DNA of 64,000 nt from Euryodendron excelsum (taxonomy: Eukaryota; Streptophyta; Magnoliopsida; Ericales; Pentaphylacaceae): NCBI GenBank assembly GCA_033060915.1, contig CM065378.1, positions 17,085,501-17,149,500 on the forward strand. Reading direction: 5' to 3'. Below the pieces are notes generated by a model. It had not been told where the DNA came from, did not search any database, and worked only from the letters and a program-made list of their open reading frames with translations. The translations under genes and the position numbers were made by a program. This document shows, one piece after another, positions 49,080 through 59,479 of this stretch; the stretch's first letter is position 1; each line of letters opens with the position of its first letter.

Positions 49080-51340
49080 GATGCATGGTATGCAAGTGTA
49101 AGGAATGAGAATTGAAAAATAGATTTGATTTGAAAAGAAATTGATTTGATTTGAAAATAGATTTGAAGAGATGGAATTGAAATTGAAAAGTTTGAAAATT
49201 GAAAGTAGAAATTTGAAAATAGAAATTTTGAAATTGGAATTTTAAAAATAGATTGGAATTTGAGATTGGAAAAATGTGGAGACCACACCCATGAGGGTGG
49301 AATTGAAAGTTTGAAAAGTGTTGTGACCGCACCTATGAAGGTTGCCTACGTATCCCTTTGGGGGAATCAGGTCAGTCGTAGTTCGGACGAGAGTCCGATT
49401 GAAAATAGAAGAGTTGATTTGAAGAATGAGATTGAATTAGAAATTGAAAGTAGAAGATTGAGAGATTGAACTTTGAATGGAGGATTGAAAATTAGAATTT
49501 GAAATTTTGGAATTGAAAAGATTGAATTTTGATTTGAAAAGATCGAACTTGGAAGAGAGAGATTTAGACTTATTTTGAAAAGACGAAGGTTTAGGAAACC
49601 TAGACTTAGGAAAGATAGGAGACCTAGGAAAGACTTGAGATTAAGGAAGATTGGATTGGAATGTTGGATTTGGAAGATTTGGAAAGATTTGGAAACTTGG
49701 AATTTAGGAAAGATTTGGATTAGGAAAGTTTGGAATTAGGAAAATGTTATTTTTGGAAAGTTCCGTTTTTGGAAAGTTTCAAATTAAGAAAGTTTTGAAT
49801 TAGGAAAGTTTTAGGTTTAGGAAAGTTTTGAAATTGGAAAGTTTCGAGTTTAGAAAGTTTTCGAAAAAGGAAAGGTTTTCAGATTAGGAAAGTTCCCAAA
49901 TTAGGAAAGTTTTGAAAATCAGAAAGTTTTGAATTTAGAAATGTTTTGAATTAGGAAAAGTTTAGTTTAAGAAAGACTTAGAATTTGGAAAGTTTCAAGT
50001 TAAGAAAGTTTTGAATTTTGTAAGGTTTTGAAGAAAGGAAGTTTTGAATTTGGAAAGCTTTGAAAACAAGGAAGTTTTGAAATGGAAAAGTTTTGAATTT
50101 AGAAAGGTTTTGAAAAAAAGGAAAGTTTTCAATTTAGGAAATGTTTGAATTAAGAAAGTTTTGAGTTTAGAAAAGCCTTAGATTAGGAAAGATTTTGAAG
50201 TTTTGGAAAGTTTAGAATTTAGAAAGTTTGGAAGTTTAGAAAGATTTAACTTGAGAAAGCTTCAAATAGAAAGTTTTGATTTTAGAAAGATTTGAAATTT
50301 AGAAAGTTTAAGATTTAGAAAGTTTTAGAGTTTGAAATTTTGAAAATCTTGAAATTAGGAAAGGTTTGAGTTTATGAAAAGTTTGAAAACTTAGGTTTGA
50401 AAAGTTAAGATTTGAAAAAAATGTAGAATTAGGAAAGATTTTAAGTTCAAGTTTTTGGAAACTTAAGGTTTAGGAAAGTGGAAGTTTAGGAAGGATTTGA
50501 ATTAGGAAAGAGTTGAATTTTGAAATTTAAGGAAAGATTTAAAGTTTAAGTTTAGGAAACTTATGGCTTAGGAAGGAATTAAATTAAGAAAGGTTTGGAT
50601 TAGGAAAGGATTGGATTTGGTTTCTAAAAGCAAATGTTGGATTTTGTTTCCTAAACGGGAATATTTTATTTGGTTTCCTAAAGGGAAGATAGGATTTGGT
50701 AAGGATTTGGAAAGGGAGATTCTAGAAACCCTAGTTTTGAAAAATTATAATTTTGACGTAGAAAAGAGGTTTTGGAAACATGTATAGTTTGGATGTGAAA
50801 ACAAGAGGTTTTAGAAACCTAGATTTGGGGCAAAGTTTGAAAATCATGTTTTTGGAAAGAAAATTAGGGTTTCCTAATTGTGGGTTCTAGGGCTTGACTT
50901 GGGCTCTAAGGAAAGAGTTTTTTAAAAAAAATGCGTTTTTGGAAATGAAGGTTTTCTAGAAGGGGAATCCTAGGGAGGAATTTTTGGAAAATGAATTTGA
51001 AGATAGAGTTTTTGAAAAGAGATTTTAAAAAGAAGGAGTTTTGGAAAGTGTGTTTTTAGAATCGTAGATTTTAGAAGGAAAATTCTAGAGAAGAAATTTT
51101 TAGAAGGAAGATTTTGGAAAGTGAGTTTTTTAGAAAGGTTTTTGGAGAGAGTTTCTAAGAAGGTGAATCTGGGGAGTGTTTTTAGAAAGTGAATTTTAAG
51201 AAAAAGATTTTGGAGAGGAGTTTTTGAAAACAACTTTGGAGAGGAGAGTTTTAGGAAAGTATGTTGAAAAAGAGATTTCTAGGAAGAGATTTTTGAAGAG
51301 AGAGTTTTTAGGAGTAAAAACATCTCACTTTCCTAAAGCA
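49080..51340 (+). repeat. C-depleted GAAAG/TTTTGAA-type low-complexity tract
   Basis: For over 2 kb the plus strand is almost free of C. It consists of degenerate units such as TTTAGGAAAGTTTTGAATT and TTTGGAAAGATTTGG. The tandem period is irregular (about 15-20 nt). Frames on the minus strand (49030-49332, 50970-51233) are Phe/Leu/Lys-rich translations of this tract, not genes. Confidence 0.85.
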
Positions 51341-53108
51341 ATTCTAACCATAAGAGGGCTAGAACCACTTTAGAAATGCGGTTTTGAAAGACAATAAGAT
51401 TTGAAAATATAGACCAAAAAGGTCACTTTTAATGTAACACTTTCCTAAAGCAACCTTAGCCATGGAAAGGCTAGAATCACCCTAGGATTGTGGTTTTGAA
51501 AACAAGTTTTTGAAAAAGAGATTTTGATGCAATCTTGAAAACGAGTTTGAAAACGATTTTAAAAACAACTTTGAAAACGGTTTTTGGAAGATGCAAGACT
51601 ATGATATGCACAATTCAATTTGGGGTCGTGAACATACAAGGCTAAGGCTTCACCACATAATCAAGGGGACCGGACCCACGTGGTCTTTGGTTAGACTAGA
51701 AGAAAGCCCCCGACACGGTGACTCTCCAATAGCCCAATCCTACACATGGACCGGGAATCTCCTTGTTTCAAGCATGCAAAGAAAGGGGGGGAAAGAGATG
51801 GGGGATTAAAATAGAGAAAACCCAAGTGGGTTAGGAGAGAGAAGAGAGAGGGGGAAGTGCGAAAATTTAAATAGAAGACCTACCGTATGTCTTCTTTATT
51901 TTGCGCACCTTGCTTGTCTTCAATCTTCGGTCTTCGTCTTGATCTTCTTCTTCAACCTTCAAGGATTGTCTTCAAGCTTTAGATGGCAACTCTTCAAGTC
52001 TTCAAAAGATGGTTGAAGGCTAGTGTATGAGTGTATGGGGGGGTGTATAAGTGTATAGGAGGCTAGGGTTTGTGTAGGGTGGCTAGGGTTTGGAGAACCT
52101 AAGGAGGCTAGAGTTTAGGGAGTGCTCGAGCTCTGTATATTGAAATATATGATTTTTAGGTTAAGTTTGCAGACCCTTTTCACGTTGAATGAGGCTCTGT
52201 ATTTATAGAGGTTGGACAAACCTGGCGCCTGTTGCAGTAGCGCCAGGGCAAAATTTCTCTTAGCGCCACTAGGAGTGGCGCCAGGTCAATTCTTGGCAGT
52301 AGTGGCGCCAGCCAGTTAGGAAACTTTATAAGTCGGCAAGCAACGTATCTTTGACTAGATTTGGGCGCCTGTACTAGTGACTACCATGCAACTTTTAGCC
52401 TGGCTTCACTAGAAGTGACTCCGGAAAGTTCAGGAATGATTTGGAGGAGCCGAGAATGACCTGGAAGGCCAGAAAGGAGCAAGAACACTTAAAATAGTGT
52501 CCTGGAGGTATTTGACTTGAAAAGTGAGGATAAGAGGTGTCGGAAAGGTTGACCGGGCCCTTAGGGGCAAAACGGTCAATCGGACTAGGAAACTGTCGGG
52601 GCAAACTCGGATTGTCCCGGAAAAAGACTTGGGATCTGAAAACATTATTCAGAATGTTCCCGGAGGTTGCCGGTTTGATTCCCAGAGCCGGCGTGGTTAG
52701 AAAAGGAGACCGGCCCAATAGAGGCAAAACGGTCATTTTGTACCGGGTTGGCCAGAACTGACTCGGAATGATCCGGAAAGGTAAAGGAAGGTTGAGAATA
52801 CTATAAAAGTATTCTCAGGAGGTTACCGGTTTGATACCCAGAGCCGGTGTGGTTCTCGGGGCATTTGAATGCCTAGGGGCAAAATGGTCATCTTGACCGG
52901 AAAGTCTCGGAAAAGGTCCAAAGGGCAGTTAGGTAATTTTTCACCGAAGTGGGCTAACAAACACTGGTGTTGACCTGGATTTTGAGTGTTTCCGCCACTC
53001 TAACGGCGGTCGTCATGACACAGGGGTTTGTTGCCAATTCCCTCTATCGACCTATTTGTGAGTATTTCCGCTACTCTAACGGTTTTGTGAGTAGTTTCGC
53101 TAGTCGGA

Positions 53109-53640
53109 CCGTCTCGAGGAATAAACTGTCTCGAGAGAGGGATTGGAAAGGGGTCTTACTGTCTTCGAAGAGACGTGCCTGGATTGGAACCGTCTCGAGG
53201 AATAAACTGTCTCGAGAGAGGGGTTGGAAAGGGGTCTTACCGTCTCCGAAAAGACATGCCTGGGTTAGAACCGTCTCGAGGAATAAACTGTCTCAAGAGT
53301 AGGATTGGAAAAGGGACTTATCGTCTCCGAAGAGACGTGCCTGGATTGGAACCATCTCGAGGAATAAACTGTCTCGAGAGTGGGATTGGAAAGGGGTCTT
53401 ACCGTCTCCGAAAAGACGTGCCTAGATTGGAACCGTCTCGAGGAATAAACTGTCTCAAGAGTGGGATTGGAAAGGGGTCTTACCGTCTCCGAGGAGACGC
53501 GCCCGGATTGGAACCGTCTCGAGGAATAAACTGTCTCGAGAGTGGGATTGGAAAGGGGTCTTACCGTCTCCGAGGAGACGCGCCTGGATTGGAACCGTCT
53601 CGAGGAATGTCTCGAGAGAGGGATTGGAAACAGAAAGGAA
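53109..53640. repeat. 81-bp minisatellite, about 6.5 copies
   Basis: CCGTCTCGAGGAATAAACTG recurs at 53109, 53190, 53271, 53352, 53433 and 53514 with a period of exactly 81 bp, and a partial copy starts at 53595. Each unit contains two CTCGAG-type palindromes and a hairpin CGTCTCCGAGGAGACG. The period is a multiple of three, so a 185-codon frame stays open across it (53175-53732) without implying coding. Confidence 0.92.
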
Positions 53641-55443
53641 AGGACAATGCCCCTAAGGGCATTTTGGTTATTTTGCCTCTATTTGGGCCTGACAGGCCCA
53701 CGAAACGATGGAAAAACGGAATTTGGACCTAGAGAATTGGTTTCGATTGGAATATGCCCACAATGACTTGAAAACAAGTCTGGACGGAGTGTAGACTACC
53801 TAGCGGTGAAAAATTGGGTGCTTACAGGGTCAACTCATCTTGGGGTCAGAAACAAAATTCATGAGGGGCTCAACGTCTGAAAATGGAGGGAAAATGGCCA
53901 AAATGGCAGTTGCAGTTCTGAACCGTTAGGGTTCCGCCATGCAGCGACCATTTCGAGCTTCGTCCGGCCACCTTCGGTTACCGTTGGTCGAGCTCTGGCC
54001 ATGAGTGTGAAGCCCAGGACCTTACCAACACCTGGAGCCCACATGCATGGTCAAGAATACCAATGGTTGGCCAAAAACTCAAGCATGAACGCAACCAGTC
54101 GCGGTGGGAGGAAGAAGAAGGCTGTGCCTTCCTCCCCCACGCGTGACTGGTGGCATGTGTGGAGGTGTCCCACCGTATTTGGCTCTAAAATTTTTATGGC
54201 CATGCTATTAGCATCTAAATATCTTACCCCCAAAATTTCAGACCATGAGGACTTCCCTGTGAATTATCATGAATTTATTTCTATGTTTGGCATGGAAATT
54301 CACAGAAAATAAAGGAGATATGAAAATATTCTGGAATTTTACCAAAAAAATTCCTAAAAATACAGGGGACATAGATATAGGAGAGTAGCCTTAGTAGCTA
54401 CCCCGGATAAAAATTCTAAAATATCTCCTATTCCGAATCACCAGGCAGTTTTGTTCTTACGGAAGATGTGTACTATCCAAGAGACTGACTACTTATGACA
54501 CCGCATTACTAACAGTCTAATTTACTTAGTGAAAATATATATATATGGAAAATAGATATCTAATTCTTGTGATATGAACAGAAAACATTTAACGAATCGG
54601 ATCAAATCTTCTGCACACATACTAACAGGGTAGGAAACTATGCATTTTCTAATATACATACTTATCTTAAGTGTTCGATTACATGCTTACTTGATTATGT
54701 CCTTTCTATTCAAATGCTTAGTTTAAATGCTAAAAGTTATATCCTGTGTATGCTTTGTAAAAGTTCATTTCATGTATGATCGCATCACTAGGGATAAATA
54801 AAGGAGGAATAACTGGATAAATGAAAGAATCCCGGGTTTATATTACGGGTGACTACTGATCAACTAGTATCGGAGCTACCACGAATCTGATCAACTAGTA
54901 TCGGGGCTACCACGAATCAGAATTCATTAACTTGATATAGGCTAAATAATCATGAATGGGCCCCCACTAAACTTGAAGAGAATGAGTGTCAAAGATGGGC
55001 CCACTGGGCTTGATGATGCCCCAGGTAGGACATACCTACAGGATCCTAATGATGATTAAAAAACAGGTACATATGCATGTCATAGCATTCATTTACTACA
55101 CTATATTTTAAATTTGTGTCTTATGGAGTCATGGTATCTCTATTGAGTCATGGTATCTCTATTGGGCTTCGCAGCTTACTCCTTTCTTATGGGACAAATT
55201 TTTAAAAAATGAGACATCAGCTGGATTCCAAGGAAACGATTACAAGAAATGAACCACACAGTTCAGTTGGAAATTTTCCTTAATGTTTAGTTTGGATTGT
55301 ACATAAAATAAAGTTATGGATCTTAACTATAAGAATAATATTCTTCGGTTCTAAGAATCATTTTAGAAGTATGTAGATGATGTATCTTTAACTGTTATAT
55401 CCCTTGTCCCGATCTAGAGGGTAAAATGGGTATTGATAAAAGT

Positions 55444-55455
55444 TGGTATCATAGC
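55444..55455 (+). other. Primer-binding site of chromovirus
   Basis: TGGTATCATAGC follows the 5' LTR and matches the initiator-methionine tRNA site TGGTATCAGAGC at 11 of 12 positions. Confidence 0.85.
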
Positions 55456-55561
55456 ACGGTTTTAGGTCTTTTTGGAGATTTAACATTATTACCTGTCGAA
55501 CCCCTTAAGTCATATTAACTATAGATTGTTAATTGAGTACTGACCTTACTCTTTGGTGTAG

Positions 55562-56113
55562 ATGAATCTATCTGTGTGGGATGACGTACTCATGCATCAG
55601 CTAGAAGTTGAAAGTGAGATAAGAGCTAACTGTAGGACTATAACACGTAACCAGGCTGAGGCGTTTCTTTGCGCTGAAAGTATGGGGGTCGCTCAGAGAT
55701 AGGGGGATCTACCTAGAACCTTACAAGACTCCATAGTACGACATCGAGTGACATCATTAAAAGAAGTAGCTCAAGAGGCTTCTGAGATCGTGAGGAGTCC
55801 TGCAAAGTACCAACAACTGATACTCAGTATGCAGTTGTTTGGAGACCTACCATTTGCAGGAGGACAGGGACAACCTGATCTGCCTTCACCTCACCCACCT
55901 TCACAGGGACAACAGACTGCCCCGCCTACAGTATCACCTCCTAGGTATCACCCACCATCACCCGAATATCATCCCCTAACGCCCGAGGTGTCAATGACTA
56001 ACCCCACCCCGGTAACCAGTCTTGTCATACCTTCCACATTAGGTACCCTAGTAATAGACGTGTCGGAAAGTGAGGAAGACCCGGACGAGGACGTGAGCAT
56101 GAGATCTGGCTAG
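55562..56113 (+). pseudogene. Extra small frame upstream of gag in the chromovirus
   Basis: Begins about 105 nt after the PBS (MNLSVWDDVLMHQLEVESEI). It has one in-frame TAG at 55700, continues as VTSLKEVAQEASEIVRSPAK, passes a Pro-rich stretch and ends with an acidic tail (SESEEDPDEDVSMRSG) at 56113. No domain recognised. It could be the N-terminal part of gag separated by mutations, or a distinct leader ORF; the Pro-rich middle and acidic end favour the latter only weakly. Confidence 0.5.
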
Positions 56114-56379
56114 GCAGGAAATGTAGTAGAAAGAAATAGGATGCTAAGTATGAACTATTTATGTTTATATTAGTTTGTGGGTTATATCCATTTCTCCCCA
56201 TTTTGACCACTGTAGACGAGAGGAATAAATCGAATAGTGCTATGACATTTTGTTATCTGTATCTAGCACTTATGTACTCGTTGTTTTTAGTAATAGCTTA
56301 CACTTATCTATTCGTCTCTTTTATTAAGTGCTAGTACTAGATATTCGTCTAGATATGGTACTGTGTCATACAATAATAG

Positions 56380-57625
56380 AAATCAGCCTAACCATGGTAC
56401 TAATTTTAGATGGCAAGGACAAGAGCCGAAGCGGAATCAAGTGGGAACTACGGGACCCCAACCAATACCCAATGGAATCAAATTTTGCAAAGTCTACAGA
56501 CTATGACTAATCTGCTGCAACAATAGCAGACACAGCAGGCACCATTTGTCCCTCCTCAACCACCAGTAGTAGCTCCCGAACCACCACGAGGAACTCCTAT
56601 AGCAACACCCATACTAAACCCGAAAGATAAGAAGACAAAACTTCTCCGAAAATTTCAGAAGCAAAACCCTCCAGAATTTTCAAGAGCACTAGATCCCCTA
56701 ATAGCATAAAGATGGCTTAAATAGACCTGCAAGGTGTTGGATATTGTAGGAAGACTCGCAGAATTTCAGGTGGAGTTTGTAACGTACCGCCTCCAGGGAG
56801 AGGCTAATTTTTGGTAGGATTCCGTCAAACTAATAAGGGATATAAAAAACTTGTCATGGGTAGAGTTTGTAACTCTCTTCTATAACCATTACTTTTGGAA
56901 AATAGTAAAGGAGACCAAGATTGAAAATTTTGTACAACTACAGCAAAACAATATGACGGTAGGTCAGTATATGGCTAAGTTTTTAGAATTATCATGTTTT
57001 GCCCCAAATTTCATATCTACCGAAGAAAGAAAGACACGAAGATTTCTTAAAGGATTGAAACCTACAATTCGATCACGGGTAGTAGCATTTATGGGCCAGT
57101 AATTTACTGAAGTGATAGATCGAGCTATGTTTATAGAACAGGAGTTAGATGGATTACAAGCTTCAAGCCAGAAGGAACTTAACTGAACCTCAAGAGGTTC
57201 CCCTAATTTTAACAACTTTAGACACTCGAACCCTCGATATCAGCCCAACTCTCCAAGAGTCGGGATAAATCCTCAGGGAACACAGAATGATGGACCAACC
57301 TGTTACAACTGTCATAAAAAAGGACATCTGAGATGGAGCTGCCCACATGCCATAAGGACCGGAAGTAGTAATAGTAATACCAATCCAGTATCACCAAGAG
57401 TATAGTCAACTCAAAGTGTCCCGACAAGCTCCACAATAACTTCCCAGCAAACCACTGCAAGGGGACCAGCGACCACCTCAACCAACTTTAACTGGATTAA
57501 TCAAGGGGGCGCAAGAAAGGGGAAACATACTAGTCAGCCCATTGCAATTCAAATGTTCCCCTTCCCTACAACCAAAGGAAATGGTGAGACCTCTAATATA
57601 GTGATTGAATGTATGATTTTACTTT
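56380..57625 (+). pseudogene. gag of chromovirus
   Basis: A Pro/Gln-rich N-terminal part is followed by KQNPPEFSRALDPL, then TCKVLDIVGRLAEFQVEFV and YRLQGEANFWWDSVK (the Trp pair has a TAG in place of the second). The clearest open part, 56851-57102, reads WVEFVTLFYNHYF and MTVGQYMAKFLELS. A CCHC knuckle CYNCHKKGHLRWSCPH lies at 57302-57350. At least seven stops interrupt it. The reading frame runs directly into the copia solo LTR at 57626 and resumes after it. Confidence 0.82.
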
Positions 57626-59474
57626 TGTTGGCCAAAAAAGGCAACCCAAGAGGGGGGTGAATTGGGTTTTATAGAATTTATATCAAGAATTGTAACTAAA
57701 AATCGTTTATGTATTTCAACAACAATTAATCAAAGTATATATATTAAGCAGGTGAAGTATATATCAATGTATATATTTATGCAAGCATGTATAGTGAGCA
57801 AATAAGCAAAACAGAGGCAGAAGAGAAGAGTACCAGATTTATAGAGGTTCAGCCAACCTTGTCTACGTCCTTTCTTCTTCAATCCTTTCGAAGGGATTCC
57901 ACTATGTAACACTCTTTACACAGCTGCTGGTTTTGCCACAAGTGCCCAACTCACTCTTACAAAAGCTTCTTCCCAAGCTTTCAAAACCCAAGAAATTTTG
58001 TCCAAGCTTCTCTCAAACTTACAAGTGATTTTGTCCAAGCTTCACTCAAACTTACAAGTGTTTTTACCCAAGAACACTCAAACTTACAGGTTTACAAACC
58101 CGCCCAAGTGAAATGAATAAAGGTTATACAATGGGTAACTCTCCTAATGAGTATATGAACAAATACAACTTAATGAATAATCTTAAACATTCAGCAAAAA
58201 TATGTGGCAGTTAAGGCACAGGAGATTTTCAGCTTCAAGCTCTTGATACTAATGATGTAATTGCTCTATTCATCATTATAGAAGCTGTATGTATCTTATA
58301 TTTAAAGATATGGATCCATTCTAGCTATTGGAGAAGTATGGGAGAAGTTTTGGTTGCATATTGCCCCATACCGTCTGTCAGAAATATAGCTGTTACAGTC
58401 GGGGGTCGACTCTTTTTATAATGAGTTGACTTTTTTTGCAGTCTGCTTCAGGATTTTGCCTTCAAAAGTCAACTTATGACTTAAAAGAGTCGACTCTTTT
58501 GGTCAGAATCTGCAGACTCAACTCTCTATCCCAATGAATCGACTCTTTTTACAGCAGGGGTCAACTCTTTTAAGCAGTCTTCAGAATTTTTGTTCTCTGT
58601 TGAAATGAGTCGACTTTTTTTACAGCATGAGTCGACTCTTTTGAGTCTCCAGCAGATTTCTAAGGCTCTGTTCGAAAGAGTTGACTCATGAAATTTGAGG
58701 AGTCAACTCTTTTTACCAGAATACATGTTTTTGTAACATTTATCTAATCTTCTCCAAAGTCTCCAATCTTTTCAAGGATCATCCAAATAAGCTTTTTAAA
58801 GCTTACAAATACTTCTTCAAGGTTAGATGACTCTATGATCATCTTTAATTCTTTCTAGATTAATTTTCTCCATTTTCATTACTTGTAGAGCTCTTCCACC
58901 ATCAATGCTTCAACCATTTAACCAAGTCTTCATCATGATCTTTAAGAGAGCTTCCAAGACTTAAAATCTTCATTTCTTCAACTAATTTTCTATCCTTCTT
59001 TGAACATTTTCATTTTTAGATTTCTTCTAGGATTTTTCAATCAATATAACTTCTTCATAAACTTCAACAACTCTTCCAAGAAAACTTTCCAAGTCTTGTG
59101 ATTTTTTCCATACCTTCAAGACAGCTTCGAATCTTACAAGAAAGCTTTCATATTTTTGAGTCGATCTCTTCTTCTTCTATTCTTGCAAGATATCTTTAAG
59201 TCTTTAAAGTCTCTAACCTTTTCAATCAAGGCTTTAAGCATTTTCTTCTTCTTCCTTGACATTCATTTTCTTCATTATCTTATAAGATCTTCACTTGTTG
59301 AATGTGTCATCTCATCATGCTTTTCATTCTTCATTCTAATCTTTGTATCATAAATCCTCCATTATAATAAGTTTCAAGTCAAGACCTAATTAATAATTAA
59401 TCTGCACACTAAGTAGAATTATTAGATCATTAACCATGTTTTGTTATCATCAAAATCAAGGCATTGACTCAACA
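57626..59474 (-). mobile_element. Copia (Sirevirus-like) solo LTR, inverted, TSD ACTTT
   Basis: 1849 bp, TGTTGGCC...ACTCAACA, flanked by ACTTT at 57621-57625 and 59475-59479. Read on the minus strand it begins like the Sirevirus LTR at 34270 (both carry TTTTGATGATAACAAAAC near the start) and ends like it (both carry CCCAATTCACCCCCC just before CCAACA). No internal retrotransposon sequence remains, so recombination between LTRs is inferred. It contains a cluster of GAGTCGACTCTTTT motifs. Confidence 0.9.
58398..58715. repeat. Dispersed GAGTCGACTCTTTT motif cluster
   Basis: About a dozen exact or near copies of (A/G)GTCGACTCTTTT and its variants occur in some 320 bp, spaced irregularly at 20-45 nt. 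The core GAGTCGACTC is a perfect palindrome. Located in the middle of the solo LTR. Confidence 0.85.
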
Positions 59475-59479
59475 ACTTT

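Larger units (their letters stand above)
48554..53826. mobile_element. Solo-LTR-like insertion, 5.27 kb, TSD GGGTC
   Basis: Begins TGTCGCTCCCAGATTTTTCG and ends TTGGGTGCTTACA, with TG...CA termini. It is flanked by GGGTC at 48549-48553 and 53827-53831. Its first and last kilobase do not repeat one another, so it looks like a single giant LTR left by recombination, or a non-coding LARD-like unit whose LTRs I cannot see. It contains a C-depleted tract, a GGCGCCA-rich patch (52215-52320) and an 81-bp minisatellite. No gag or pol sequence is present. Giant LTRs of this size are known in Ogre/Tat-type elements; the lineage here is inferred only. Confidence 0.8.
47405..55438 (+). repeat. 5' LTR of chromovirus, interrupted
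   Basis: Starts TGTAACACCTTAAAA. The part 47405-48553 matches 62872 onward. The remainder resumes at 53827 after the nested element and ends at about 55438, two steps before the PBS, with a degenerate TA in place of CA. The resumed part contains two small tandem duplications: ACTAGTATCGG(A/G)GCTACC twice at 54860-54915, and GAGTCATGGTATCTCTATT twice at 55126-55163. Confidence 0.85.

Noticed and set aside
52660..52855. B-box-like GGTTTGATTCCC repeated twice, as tRNA or SINE
   Set aside because: The two similar blocks are part of a degenerate internal duplication within the giant LTR-like insertion, and no A box precedes them.
53175..53732. 185-codon repeat protein frame
   Set aside because: The 81-bp repeat period is divisible by three, which keeps a frame open by arithmetic. 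There is no recognised domain and it lies within a non-coding LTR-like insertion.
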